Below, one piece after another: positions 7,570 through 16,000 of a DNA stretch of 64,000 nt. The stretch is from Planctomycetota bacterium (lineage in GTDB: Bacteria; Planctomycetota; JAJSAM01; JAJVHW01). The DNA is taken from positions 1-64,000 of the forward strand of contig JAJFFG010000034.1 of assembly GCA_021776825.1 (NCBI GenBank), given 5' to 3'. The notes under the pieces are model-generated. The model was not told the DNA's origin and did no database searches. It saw only the letters and a list, made by a program, of their open reading frames with translations. Position 1 is the first letter of the stretch; each line of letters begins with the position of its first letter. The position numbers were made by a program, and so were the translations under genes.

Positions 7570-8028
7570 TTGTCAGGCTCGTCGTCTCCCTCCCGACCAG
7601 TGCGGCATACTGTCGTCTTGCGGTACGTGCATCTCCCGTCCGGTGCGACGCCGCCCGACCTTGCGGACGTCGGCCGTTTCTGCGCCGTGGTGGTCATCGA
7701 GGACGACGTGACGGCCGAATGGCGCCACCGCGTGACGGATCATCTCTATCGGTCGGGCTGCCGCTACCTCCTCGCCTGGGGACGCGAGTGTTCGCTCTGG
7801 GACGACTCCATGGACTGGACGAACATGGAGGCGTTCGACTTCGGCGACATTCCGGACGAGGACTTCGTGATGACCACGTGGCGCGACGATGAGCCACTCT
7901 CGGAGGTGTTCTGGTTCTGCAAGAACTGCGCGCAACTCTCGCCAATCGACCTGCCGCAGGTCGTCATTCTCCACGTCTCCGCGCAGCCGCGTGAGGCGGA
8001 GCTGCCACGCACGTACGAACAGGCGTAG
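7570..8028 (+). CDS. DUF7684-like protein
   Basis: The product of up to 152 residues contains RYVHLPSGA, CAVVVIEDDVTAEWRHRVTDHL, SGCRYLLAWGRECSLWDDSMDW and FVMTTWRDDEPLSEVFWFCKNCA. This pattern agrees with what I remember of the uncharacterised DUF7684 family, a small cytoplasmic protein with no assigned function. The start is uncertain: TTG 7570, GTG 7600 and TTG 7618 are all in frame, and the conserved part begins only at about residue 16 of the longest version. It stands alone between the terminator and a small membrane protein gene. Confidence 0.65.
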   Translation: MSGSSSPSRPVRHTVVLRYVHLPSGATPPDLADVGRFCAVVVIEDDVTAEWRHRVTDHLYRSGCRYLLAWGRECSLWDDSMDWTNMEAFDFGDIPDEDFVMTTWRDDEPLSEVFWFCKNCAQLSPIDLPQVVILHVSAQPREAELPRTYEQA

Positions 8029-8264
8029 CGACGTCCGTCCACCGCGAGTGCCGACATCGGCGACGAGAGTCACCTGTCTCGGCATCCACGCGACCGTCCG
8101 GTTCTGCCGACTCCCGGCGCAGCGTCGGGGGACGTAGGCTGACGGACGCGGGGCGACCTGTCCGCCCCGGAAGGGGCAGGGCACATGGGCTGGCGCAGCG
8201 CATCGAGACAGCGCGCGAAGCGGGCACGCCCAGTGCCGGGCGCGACAATGACGACCTGTACGGG

Positions 8265-8492
8265 ATGCTCGGCTGCGGGGTGGTTCTCGCCGTTCTCGGC
8301 GGACTGTACGTCTGTTGCGGCCGGTCTCTCGACTGGGTCGGCGAGGTCTGGGACGACGTCGACATGTTCCGAGGAGACGAGTGGGTCGAGATCGAGATCC
8401 CCGAGGACCCACGCTTCCGGCGCCCGCCCACCGTCTTTGTCCGGGAGGACTACCCGGGCGAGTGGGAGGACATGCTCCGCGAGGCGAAGTGA
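8265..8492 (+). CDS. Small membrane protein, 75 aa
   Basis: The product starts with a hydrophobic helix (MLGCGVVLAVLGGLYVCC) followed by an acidic tail rich in Asp, Glu and Trp. There is no clear ribosome-binding site. The frame shows the GC-biased third positions usual for this genome. No family is recognised. It could be a chance ORF. Confidence 0.4.
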   Translation: MLGCGVVLAVLGGLYVCCGRSLDWVGEVWDDVDMFRGDEWVEIEIPEDPRFRRPPTVFVREDYPGEWEDMLREAK

Positions 8493-8575
8493 GACGCGGT
8501 CCGCTGCATGAAGCGGCGGGAGCGGCGACGACCGGTCTCGGTACTCGCCCGGCCTCGGCCCCTACACTCGTGCGC

Positions 8576-10267
8576 ATGTGGAAGAACCCATCTCGCGCCG
8601 CCCTCGTGATTCTCGCCGCTGCCCTGGTCGCCACGCCGGCGCTCGCGCAGGACCGCGGCGACTCCCACGAACCTCCCCGGGTGCTGTCCGTCGAAGCCGG
8701 CCAGGCGCTCCGCTACCGGTTCACACGACAGCGCTCGGCCAGCGGAGCCGGTCTGCCGCGTGCGAGTGATGACAGCATCTCGCAGGAGTTCACGCTGCGG
8801 GTGAAGGAGGCCACGTCCGACGGGGGCGCGACCGCAACGATCGAGTTCGGCCAGGCCACCGGGCACTACACGATGCGCGACGGCCCGCGCGTCGACCTCG
8901 AGGAAGGCGCCGAGCTGCCCGCCGCGAAGTCGAACGAGGACCTGGTCCTGCCCCGGTCGCTGACGTATCTGAGCGGGCGGAACGTCGAGGTCACACTCGA
9001 CGGCCGCGGTCGCGTCACCGCCGAGGCGGGCATGCGCGAGGCGATGCAGGCGGCGTTCGCGGGGACTCCGTTCGCGAAGCGCGCCGACGAGTTCCCCGAC
9101 GCGGACGCACGCGGAGAGCTGCGGCTCTACATCCCGCCGCGTTGGTCCCTGAAGAAGAAGCACGGCGCCGTCTGGGCCGACGACCTGCAGATCGACTTCG
9201 GGGCTTGGATCGCGTTCAAGTTCAGCCGCGTCTGGTCGATGACGGTCGACGCCGACGAGGTCCGCGCAGAGGCCGAGTGCTCCGCCATCCCAGATCGCAC
9301 CGTGCCCGAGGGGCAGGACGTCGCCGGTAAGGGCAGCGAGGCGTTCGTGTGGTCGCGGCGGGACGGCCTGCTCCTGCGTCACACATCCGCGTTCACGTTC
9401 AAGAGCGAGGGCGATCGCGGCATCGACGCGACGGCTCGCCAAGTGCTCGAACGCATCGTTGCCGAGGAGAGCCCTCTGCTCGTCACCCTGAACGTGAAGC
9501 CCGACGAGACGTTCCGCTTCCGGCGCACACTCGCACGCAGCGCCGTCTGCGAGCAACTCGGCCGCGACGGCGACGACACTCTGACGCAGGACGTCGCGAT
9601 GACCGTTGCCTCGGTGACCGAGGACGGCGGTGTCGTGCTCGACCTGGAATTCGGTCCGTTCACCGGTCGCTGCAAGCTCGCCGATGGCAAGCCGGTCGCG
9701 CTCGACACGCAGAAGGGTCTGCCGGAGGTCGACAACCGCACCGACCTCGCCCTCACTCGTGGCCTCACGTTCCTCGGGGGCGCGAAGGTGCGCGTCACGC
9801 TCGACTCGCGCGGCCGACCGACACACGTCGACGGCGTTGGCGCCGCCATGGCGAAAGCGTTCAAGGGCACGGAGTTCGAAGCGCTTGTCGCCGAGCTCCC
9901 GATGTCCGAGGCGCTGCGCGAGATGGAGCCGTTCTTCCCACCGCTCCCGCAGGCAACGACGGAGTCCATGTCGTGGCAGGACACGGCGAGCATCAACTTC
10001 GGTTCGCTCTCGAAGTTCTCGTACGAGCACCGCTGGACACTCGCGACCGACGACACCGCGTACACCGCGAGTGCCGAGCTCGAACACGTCCCCGGCGCCA
10101 CCGTTCCCGCGGGTCAGACGAACGAGGGCACGGGAACGATCACCAGCACACGCTCGAAGACCGACGGCTTCGTGCTGCACCACGAGACCACGGCGACGTT
10201 CAAGGGACGCGGCAACTTCGACATCGACACGAAGTTCCACGAGGTCTTCGAACGCGTGACGAAGTAG
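8576..10267 (+). CDS. Secreted protein with an internally duplicated domain
   Basis: Start at ATG 8576 gives a clean signal peptide (AALVILAAALVATPALAQ). The mature protein consists of two homologous halves, about residues 35-300 and 305-563. Each half has a VxxG(x)xxRYRF opening, an EFGxxTG segment, a LxxSLTYLxG / LTRGLTFLGG segment followed by VxVTLDxRGR, then YxxRWxL...A and a closing TFKxxGxxxIDxxxxxVFERV. The layout resembles secreted DUF6263-like proteins and, more weakly, the protein at 57180-58100. No catalytic residues can be assigned. It is presumably periplasmic. Confidence 0.8.
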   Translation: MWKNPSRAALVILAAALVATPALAQDRGDSHEPPRVLSVEAGQALRYRFTRQRSASGAGLPRASDDSISQEFTLRVKEATSDGGATATIEFGQATGHYTMRDGPRVDLEEGAELPAAKSNEDLVLPRSLTYLSGRNVEVTLDGRGRVTAEAGMREAMQAAFAGTPFAKRADEFPDADARGELRLYIPPRWSLKKKHGAVWADDLQIDFGAWIAFKFSRVWSMTVDADEVRAEAECSAIPDRTVPEGQDVAGKGSEAFVWSRRDGLLLRHTSAFTFKSEGDRGIDATARQVLERIVAEESPLLVTLNVKPDETFRFRRTLARSAVCEQLGRDGDDTLTQDVAMTVASVTEDGGVVLDLEFGPFTGRCKLADGKPVALDTQKGLPEVDNRTDLALTRGLTFLGGAKVRVTLDSRGRPTHVDGVGAAMAKAFKGTEFEALVAELPMSEALREMEPFFPPLPQATTESMSWQDTASINFGSLSKFSYEHRWTLATDDTAYTASAELEHVPGATVPAGQTNEGTGTITSTRSKTDGFVLHHETTATFKGRGNFDIDTKFHEVFERVTK

Positions 10268-10351
10268 CCGCGGTGTCCGTGCTGCAGGGCGCCGGCCTGT
10301 CTGCCGTTCCCGCACTCGTGCGGCCGGCGCCGGCCCCGAATCCCACGCGGA

Positions 10352-11041
10352 TCACGCCGACGCTGCTCGGATCCGGGAGCGCGCGCGCGTCTCCGCCTCG
10401 ATCGCTCCCGCGAGATCCTCGAGAGTGCCGTCGAAGAGCACGCTGGGGCCACTGAAGAACTCCGCCTCGAGCGGAAGCTCGTCCATGCGGAACGTCCGGA
10501 CGAGCGGTGCCGGGCCGCCCCGCGGCAGCAGCGAGAGCACTCCGCCGCTCACCGGATCGCGATCCAGAGCGAAGTCGCGGGACGGGAACGTTGGGGCGTC
10601 GCCATCCACGTCGCCCACGACGTAGGGATCGAACATCCACTGGCCCGTGAGGAACAGCAGCCGGTCGTCGTCGACCTGAAGGAAGTAGTGCGGTCCCTCG
10701 TCGTTGGCTTGCTCCATCTCCGCGTAGCGCGCGTCGCTGACGCGGAGAGTCTCGATCGTCGTGAGCGGAATCCGGCGCGCTCGTCGATCCGGAATGACCC
10801 AGAACCAGATCAGCAGAACGGTGATCGGCGATCCGACGATCACGCCGATCAGGGCCGGCCAGAGGCCGACGTCGCCTCCGGCTAAGCCGATGAGGCTGCC
10901 GATGATCACGCCGAACGCTCCCAGCGCGAGCATCGGGGACGCACACCACGCTGCCGTGTCCGCGTGGTCGCGAAACGACGGCTCGCGCGCGGCGTCGGCC
11001 AGTTCCTCGGGCGTCGGCGGACGTTCGGCGATGACGAGCAT
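10352..11041 (-). CDS. Two-helix membrane protein, paralogue of 1904-2626
   Basis: The start at ATG 11041 (MLVIAERPPTPEELADAARE) gives 229 residues with two hydrophobic helices (ALGAFGVIIGSLIGLAG and ALIGVIVGSPITVLLIWFWVI) and a soluble domain containing HYFLQVDDDRLLFLTG, FPSRDFALDRD and FDGTLEDLAGAIEAE. Order and motifs match the protein at 1904-2626. No known family is recognised. It is convergent with the duplicated-domain protein and divergent from the SUKH gene. Confidence 0.72.
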   Translation of the reverse strand: MLVIAERPPTPEELADAAREPSFRDHADTAAWCASPMLALGAFGVIIGSLIGLAGGDVGLWPALIGVIVGSPITVLLIWFWVIPDRRARRIPLTTIETLRVSDARYAEMEQANDEGPHYFLQVDDDRLLFLTGQWMFDPYVVGDVDGDAPTFPSRDFALDRDPVSGGVLSLLPRGGPAPLVRTFRMDELPLEAEFFSGPSVLFDGTLEDLAGAIEAETRARSRIRAASA

Positions 11042-11240
11042 GGTGGGTCCAGTTTGCCACGGCAGCGCCGCGCCAGGGCACACGCAGCCAGTCGGACCAG
11101 TTCTCGTGCCGCTGACACGTCGTCCGTGGAAGCGACGCCGAGCGGCTGGGCAGGTGAGCCCGCTGATCGATGACATCGGAGAGTACGCTGAGTCCTCCCT
11201 GCGCTGCTCACGCACTGTCTTGGAAGCTGGGAGGCGCGCT

Positions 11241-11777
11241 GTGACCGAAGACGATCTTCGCGCCATCGAACGGTCCCTCTCGATCGAGCTACCGTCCGCG
11301 TATCGCGCCGCGATGCTGTCGTTCCCGGTCCCAGCGTTCGCGCTCAGCTCGGACACCGAGCTCTGGGACGACGCGAGCGCCGTTGTCACGTTCAACCAGG
11401 AGCTGCGCAACGGCCAATCCGGTGACCCGTGGCCCGCGCACATGTTCGCGCTGGGACACGCCGGAGATGGATCGCCGTCGGCGATCGACCTGAACTCTCC
11501 CGACGCGGCTGTCTGGTGGGTGGATCGCTGCGGCCTGTCGAACGACGAGAGCTACGAGTCGCACGCGTCGTTCGACGTGTGGCTCACCGAGTACGTCGAG
11601 CACACCCGCCATGACGCCGAGGCCAACTGCATCGATCCCGACGGTACGCCGGCGGAACGCGAGGCGGTCGAAGCCGAGTTCGCGGGCACCGGCTGCTGGG
11701 ATCTGCTGAAGATCATCGGAGCGGTGATCGTCGCGGCGATCCTCTACGTGGTCGTTCGGGTCTGGACGGGCTGGTGA
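11241..11777 (+). CDS. SUKH (SMI1/KNR4) family protein with C-terminal membrane anchor
   Basis: Translation starts at GTG 11241 behind GGGAGG. The 178-residue protein opens with the SMI1/KNR4 pattern IERSLSIELPSAYRAAMLSF, has WPAHMFALGHAGDGSPSAIDL in the middle (the usual IG..G.G...id segment of SUKH domains) and finishes with one transmembrane helix (LLKIIGAVIVAAILYVVVRVW). SUKH domains are often immunity proteins against polymorphic toxins, but no toxin gene is adjacent, so a housekeeping or protein-binding role is equally likely. Confidence 0.75.
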   Translation: MTEDDLRAIERSLSIELPSAYRAAMLSFPVPAFALSSDTELWDDASAVVTFNQELRNGQSGDPWPAHMFALGHAGDGSPSAIDLNSPDAAVWWVDRCGLSNDESYESHASFDVWLTEYVEHTRHDAEANCIDPDGTPAEREAVEAEFAGTGCWDLLKIIGAVIVAAILYVVVRVWTGW

Positions 11778-11791
11778 CACCGATGTCCTCT

Positions 11792-11861
11792 CCCCAGCCC
11801 CCAGCCCCCAGCCCCCAGCCCCCAGCCCCCAGCCCCCAGCCCCCAGCACCCAGCACCCAGC
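11792..11861. repeat. Tandem 7-bp repeat, CCCCAGC x8 plus ACCCAGC x2
   Basis: Ten uninterrupted heptamers begin 14 bp after the stop of the SUKH gene. The complementary strand carries runs of four or five G separated by CT, a strong candidate G-quadruplex. In one frame it would encode repeated SPQPPAP and could extend the next lipoprotein, but that would place the signal peptide internally. It is probably a slippage-prone microsatellite in a 3' or 5' untranslated region. Confidence 0.9.
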
Positions 11862-11914
11862 CCACGCCGAGCCGCGGTTCGGATAGAGTCGGTGTTCAGC
11901 GAGGGAGAAGAACC

Positions 11915-12322
11915 ATGCGCGCCACCACGTTTCTGTCGATCGCCCTCACGGGTCTGCTCGTCGCGTGCAGCAGCCCGTCGGGCGCGCCTGCCGATCGCGT
12001 CGTGTACCGCACCTCCGAGGCGCGCGCTCCGACGCTGGGCGCGATGGCCCAGCCGGACCGGACCCCATCAAACCGGACGCAGTCGCAGCCGTTTCGTCCC
12101 TCGCAGTCGACCCGTGTCGGGGAGATGACGGAGGCCGAACGCATCGCGTGGTTCGAGAGCCACGGTGCGTACCCGCATCCCTACTCCCCGTCCTCCGAGC
12201 GGCAGAGCCTGGGCTACGTCAACCAACCGACGGACTGGGGCTGGGTCGTCCCGGCGATCGTGACGGCCGGAGCGATCTACGGCGCGTACCGCGTCAAGCG
12301 CCACAACGACTGGGACTGGTAA
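11915..12322 (+). CDS. Small lipoprotein with C-terminal hydrophobic segment
   Basis: ATG 11915 follows GAGGGAGAAG. The 135-residue product has a lipoprotein signal ending LLVAC, a Pro/Ser/Thr/Gln-rich low-complexity middle, the conserved-looking MTEAERIAWFESHGAYPHPYSP and a C-terminal helix (WGWVVPAIVTAGAIYGAYRV). No family is recognised. Confidence 0.7.
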   Translation: MRATTFLSIALTGLLVACSSPSGAPADRVVYRTSEARAPTLGAMAQPDRTPSNRTQSQPFRPSQSTRVGEMTEAERIAWFESHGAYPHPYSPSSERQSLGYVNQPTDWGWVVPAIVTAGAIYGAYRVKRHNDWDW

Positions 12323-12354
12323 CTCGTCGACGGTCGCTGGACGTCAGCCCGCGG

Positions 12355-13251
12355 CTACGGCAGCGGGAACGGGCCGAGCCAGAGGCTGACGCCGGCGAAC
12401 CCACCGGTGCGGTGCACCCAGTACTGACCGTCGCCGTGGCAGACGTACGCCGTGTCGGTGAAGAAGTCAGCGCCCCCTGGAGGAGGCGCGGCCAACACGA
12501 CGACGCGCGTGGCGGCCCCGTTCGGGCACGTCTGCTTCGTGGCGTCGAACCCACCACCCGGCGTTGCCGTGCCGCTCTGGAAGAAGTCGGCGCCACGAGA
12601 GGTGAGGTCGGCGGTGAGTGACGCGTTCAGCTCGGCGTCGGACGGCAGCGGCTCGGGATCGGGGTCCGGATCCGGGTCGGGATCAGGGTTCGGGCCAGGG
12701 CCTGGATCGGGCACGGGCGGAAACGCGACGGCCACCCCACGCCAGCGCCGCACGCGGCCGTCCCGGACAATGAAACTCTCGCTCGTGTCGACGACGACTC
12801 CGCCCATCTCGAGGGAGAGCGGTAGATCGACGGCCGAGCTCGCCGCGAGCGCCGAGAGATCGGCCCGCGCCACCTTCAGCTTCACGCGGCCGGTCACCGC
12901 GTTTGCGGAGAGCTTCACGCGACCGCCGGCGATCCTGCCGCGGTAGCGGAGACGGCCGTCGTTGCGTACGCGCACACCATCCGATCCCGCGTCCGCGGCG
13001 ACGAGATCGGTGCCATCGAGCCGGACTCGCAGCGCATGCGAATCCGGGTCGTGAAGTTCGGCGAGGTGGCGCGGGCTGACCTGGAAGGCGAGCTTGAGCA
13101 TGTGACGCGCCGCGCCGCTCCGCTTGGCCACGGAGAATCGCGCGCGGGCCTTCATGACCCGTACGTCCCCCTCGAGCGCCTGGCCGCCGGCCGTGCCAAC
13201 GAGCGCCGCCAGGACGAGCATCGCGATCCCGGTACGTGATGTGTGTCTCAT
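12355..13251 (-). CDS. Secreted beta-domain protein with Asp-Pro linker
   Basis: The 298-residue protein has a signal peptide (MLVLAALVGTAGGQA) and a beta-rich domain with LSANAVTGRVKLKVARADLSAL. The protein at 26068-27048 has the matching LSVNARTGRFNLVIKRANLSPL, so the two share a domain. A linker of alternating Asp-Pro (about residues 190-210) separates it from a C-terminal region with two repeats around GADFFQSGTA and GADFFTDTAYVC that contain two cysteines. It ends SLWLGPFPLP. It is presumably extracellular. Function unknown. Confidence 0.75.
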   Translation of the reverse strand: MRHTSRTGIAMLVLAALVGTAGGQALEGDVRVMKARARFSVAKRSGAARHMLKLAFQVSPRHLAELHDPDSHALRVRLDGTDLVAADAGSDGVRVRNDGRLRYRGRIAGGRVKLSANAVTGRVKLKVARADLSALAASSAVDLPLSLEMGGVVVDTSESFIVRDGRVRRWRGVAVAFPPVPDPGPGPNPDPDPDPDPDPEPLPSDAELNASLTADLTSRGADFFQSGTATPGGGFDATKQTCPNGAATRVVVLAAPPPGGADFFTDTAYVCHGDGQYWVHRTGGFAGVSLWLGPFPLP

Positions 13252-13410
13252 GCCCTCAACCGTGCAACCGGCGTTCCAGCGCTCAGGCGCCCCGATCGTC
13301 CACTCGGCGTCACGCTCTGGACACCATCAGCGTCACCCTACGCTCCCACGGCGGTAACCCGGTTGCCGGTGTCGGTCCCACCCGCCGGGCAGTTCGCGCC
13401 GGGAGCGCCA

Positions 13411-13437
13411 ACCGGCGGATTGACCCTGGGACGGTAT
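13411..13437. repeat. MITE-1 right-end fragment
   Basis: ACCGGCGGATTGACCCTGGG then ACGGTATG is a full MITE-1 right terminal repeat, 42 bp before the next ATG. The corresponding left end is not recognisable, so it is a truncated copy supplying the upstream region of the next gene. Confidence 0.7.
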
Positions 13438-13479
13438 GGCGCGAGTGCGCTGATCGTCGACTGCTACGCTGTGGCGAGC

Positions 13480-13860
13480 ATGGGCAAGGCGCGCGCAATC
13501 TCGGACGAGGAGCGGCAACTCGTCGAGCAGTTGCTGGTGCCGCTCGGTGAGGCGGCGGAGCCGTACGTCGGTCAGCTCGCGGACGCTCGGGCTCGGAGAA
13601 ACTGCGACTGCGGCTGCCCGTCCGTCGAGCTGATTGTCTCCGGCGAACACCCGTTGGGATCCGTCGCCGGCGGGCTGCTGTCCGAGGGGTTTGCGCGGAC
13701 ACACGACGGACGTCCGATCGGACTACTCCTCTGGGACTCGGACGGCCGCCTCGCGCATCTCGAACTCTGCCCTCACGAAGGCGACGCTCCCTTCGGCGTC
13801 TCCGACCTGGCCGAAGTCAGTGCGAGCATCTCGAGTTGGGGCCAAGGCCGAGACCGATAG
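13480..13860 (+). CDS. Small cysteine-cluster protein, 126 aa
   Basis: The start MGKARAISDEERQLVEQLL is chosen because the longer frame would translate the MITE-1 end. The protein contains RNCDCGCPSVEL near residue 45, a tight three-cysteine cluster, then HDGRPIGLLLWDSDGRLAHLELCPHE. Such proteins occur in actinobacteria and planctomycetes as conserved hypotheticals, as far as I recall. The cysteine cluster could bind zinc. No neighbour suggests a role. Confidence 0.65.
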   Translation: MGKARAISDEERQLVEQLLVPLGEAAEPYVGQLADARARRNCDCGCPSVELIVSGEHPLGSVAGGLLSEGFARTHDGRPIGLLLWDSDGRLAHLELCPHEGDAPFGVSDLAEVSASISSWGQGRDR

Positions 13861-13930
13861 ACGTCCTCACCCGGTGATGAACGTCAGCGGTCTCGGCACT
13901 GCTCGAGCCCGTCCAAGACCAGGTCGCGGT

Positions 13931-14103
13931 CATACCGTCCCGGGGCCATCCCGCCGGCTGTGCCAGCCCCCGCGCCCCGGGTTGCTGACGGCGCGGCCCG
14001 TACGCCGCGGTCGATGCGATCGAGCCGTGATGTCCCGAGTTCGGCCGGGACTCCACGTGTGCGTCAGGAGCGCTAACCGGCGGGTTGACCCTGGGACGGT
14101 ATG
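13931..14103. mobile_element. MITE-1 copy A (173 bp)
   Basis: The element begins CATACCGTCCCGGGGCCAT and ends GTTGACCCTGGGACGGTATG; the outer part is an inverted repeat of about 27 bp with a few differences at the left. The interior matches copies at 21770, 27206 and 28342 (GTCGATGCGATCGAGC, then GTGCGTCAGGAGCGCTAACC). It encodes nothing and must be moved by a transposase elsewhere. The 449 bp between 13861 and 14309 contain no gene. Confidence 0.8.
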
Positions 14104-14309
14104 CCGCGTTCGAGCGCGCGTCGCAGGGCTCCGAGCCGGACGCGAGCTAGGCACGTCCCGACCAGTGAACCCCCTCTCCCGACGATGAGAGTCGCCGGTC
14201 TCCCCACACGAGCCGCGCGCAGGCGCTGGCGGCGCACCGCCCGCGACGCGGCCCGCGCGGAGCCTCCACCCCGTCCGGTACACTCCCCCGTAACCCAGCG
14301 AGGGACAGA

Positions 14310-15356
14310 GTGGACGAGCACGACACTCCCGAGAGCGAGTCGAGCGCGGAGCAACGCTTCGAGGTCCCCGATCTGCCCGGAGACGTCCTGAAGGGCTACG
14401 AGCTCACCGAGCGCATCGCCGAGGGTGGAATGGGCGCCGTGTTCCGCGCGCGTCAGGTCTCGCTCGACCGCACCGTCGCCGTGAAGGTGCTCAAGCCCCG
14501 ACTGGCGAAGGACAAGTCGTTCCTGCGCCGCTTCCAGCGCGAGGCGCGCGCCGTCGCCAAGCTGGATCATCGCAACATCGTGCGCGCCATCGACGTGGGC
14601 GCGTCCCGCGGCTGGCACTACATCGTGATGGAGTTCGTCGAGGGGCCGTCGCTGCAGAGCGTCCTCGACAAGTCCGGCGTCATGAACGAACGCGACGCCA
14701 TCCGCGTCGTGTGGCAGATCCTCGCCGCGCTGCGCCACGCGCACTCGAACGGCCTCGTACACCGCGACGTGAAGCCCGACAATATCCTGCTGCCGCCGGG
14801 CGGCGACGCGAAGCTGTGCGACCTCGGGCTCGCCAAGGAGACCGAGGGCGACGGCACGCGTCTCACCGTCGTCGGCACCGCGATGGGCACCCCGCACTAC
14901 GTCTCTCCGGAGCAAGCCGCCGGCGCCGAGGACGTGGACGTCCGCTCGGACATCTACTCGCTCGGCGCGACCTTCTATCACATGGTCTGCGGCCGTCCGC
15001 CGTTCGTGGGCGGCGGCGCCGTCAGCCTGATGGCGCGCCACATCACCGAGGCCGTGACCCCCGTCCAGATGCACAACGGCGCCCTCTCCGACGGCGTCGC
15101 CCACGTCATCGAGACGATGCTCGCGAAGGACCGTGACGAGCGCTACGCGACGCCCGCCCAGGCCATGCTCGAACTGAAGGCGGTCGCCGCCGGAACGTGG
15201 ACGGCCCCCGACGCCCCGGCCGAGATCCCCGACGCCCCCGCGTCCGCCCCGGACGCCGCCCCCGGCTCGACGACCTCACCGTCCTCTGTCAACCTGCGCG
15301 CCGGCCGCGGGCGCCGCAGACGAGGCGGCACGAGCAAGCGCCGCCGCCGGAGGTAG
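14310..15356 (+). CDS. Ser/Thr protein kinase (PknB-like, soluble)
   Basis: The GTG start follows AGGGA. The kinase domain spans about residues 29-290: glycine loop IAEGGMGAVFRA, VAVKVLK lysine, HRDVKPDNILL catalytic loop, DLGLAKE in place of DFG, GTPHYVSPEQ and SDIYSLGATFYHMV. The DLG variant of the metal-binding motif is common in bacterial Hanks-type kinases. A Pro/Ala-rich tail of about 50 residues ends in a cluster of arginines and lysines (GRRRRGGTSKRRRRR). There is no transmembrane segment, so the kinase is cytoplasmic, which differs from most PknB proteins. No phosphatase or substrate gene is adjacent. Confidence 0.95.
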   Translation: MDEHDTPESESSAEQRFEVPDLPGDVLKGYELTERIAEGGMGAVFRARQVSLDRTVAVKVLKPRLAKDKSFLRRFQREARAVAKLDHRNIVRAIDVGASRGWHYIVMEFVEGPSLQSVLDKSGVMNERDAIRVVWQILAALRHAHSNGLVHRDVKPDNILLPPGGDAKLCDLGLAKETEGDGTRLTVVGTAMGTPHYVSPEQAAGAEDVDVRSDIYSLGATFYHMVCGRPPFVGGGAVSLMARHITEAVTPVQMHNGALSDGVAHVIETMLAKDRDERYATPAQAMLELKAVAAGTWTAPDAPAEIPDAPASAPDAAPGSTTSPSSVNLRAGRGRRRRGGTSKRRRRR

Positions 15357-15448
15357 GGCGGTCGCGCTCGCCGCCGCCGGACGCGCACGAGTCCGTTCGC
15401 CGCTGGCGCCCCCGCAGCGGGTGTCACTCTCCTCCCACTCGCGCTACG

Positions 15449-15910
15449 TCAGGCCTCGCGCGTCACGATGCTCCGGTCGGCTGGACATACGCAGACCACG
15501 AACGCGTGCCGCCCGTGGCGCCACCCGTCGGTGCGCGGCTCAGCGAGCCAAGCGAGAACTCGTCCGAGCCCGTCGTCGATGAGGAGCTGGCGCGCAAGCG
15601 ACTTGTGCTCTCTGAGGACCGGGCTCACGGACAGTTCCCAGGTCTCGTCGTACCAGCCCCGCTCGATGAAGTAGTTGCTGCCGCTGCGACCGGGCTTCAC
15701 GTTGCGATATCGGGCCGCGAGCACCTCGACGGGGCGGTTGGCGGCAGCGTCCGCGCGGATCTCCGCGAGGTCCCCGTAGAACCCGAAGTCGACCGAGAGC
15801 TGGTCGAATTGCGGGGCGTCGCGAAGCGCCGCACTCAGCGCTTCGGCCCCGATCGGGAACGCGAGTTCGCGAGGCGTGCGAGACCGGGTGCGGGTCGGAA
15901 TGAGCGTCAT
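15449..15910 (-). CDS. Conserved hypothetical protein, 153 aa
   Basis: ATG 15910 has GAGGAG four bases upstream, which fixes the start. The product, opening MTLIPTRTRSRTPRELAFPIG, contains RDAPQFDQLSVDFGFYGDL, RYRNVKPGRSGSNYFIERG and WRHGRHAFVVCVCPADRS. No membrane segment is present and no family is recognised. Confidence 0.65.
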   Translation of the reverse strand: MTLIPTRTRSRTPRELAFPIGAEALSAALRDAPQFDQLSVDFGFYGDLAEIRADAAANRPVEVLAARYRNVKPGRSGSNYFIERGWYDETWELSVSPVLREHKSLARQLLIDDGLGRVLAWLAEPRTDGWRHGRHAFVVCVCPADRSIVTREA

Positions 15911-16000
15911 GGCGCTCCTCGTGGTGGCGAGCGGACACGGAGAGTCTCGCACATCGAAACGGCGGCGCTCCACGCGCACTCCGCACCGAACCGCACCGCG

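Noticed and set aside
8315-8575. N-terminal extension of the duplicated-domain protein
   Set aside because: ATG 8576 gives a clean signal peptide; the longer frame overlaps the small membrane protein and looks non-coding.
11774-11914. Extension of the lipoprotein by SPQPPAP repeats
   Set aside because: It would bury a well-formed lipoprotein signal; a good ribosome-binding site precedes ATG 11915.
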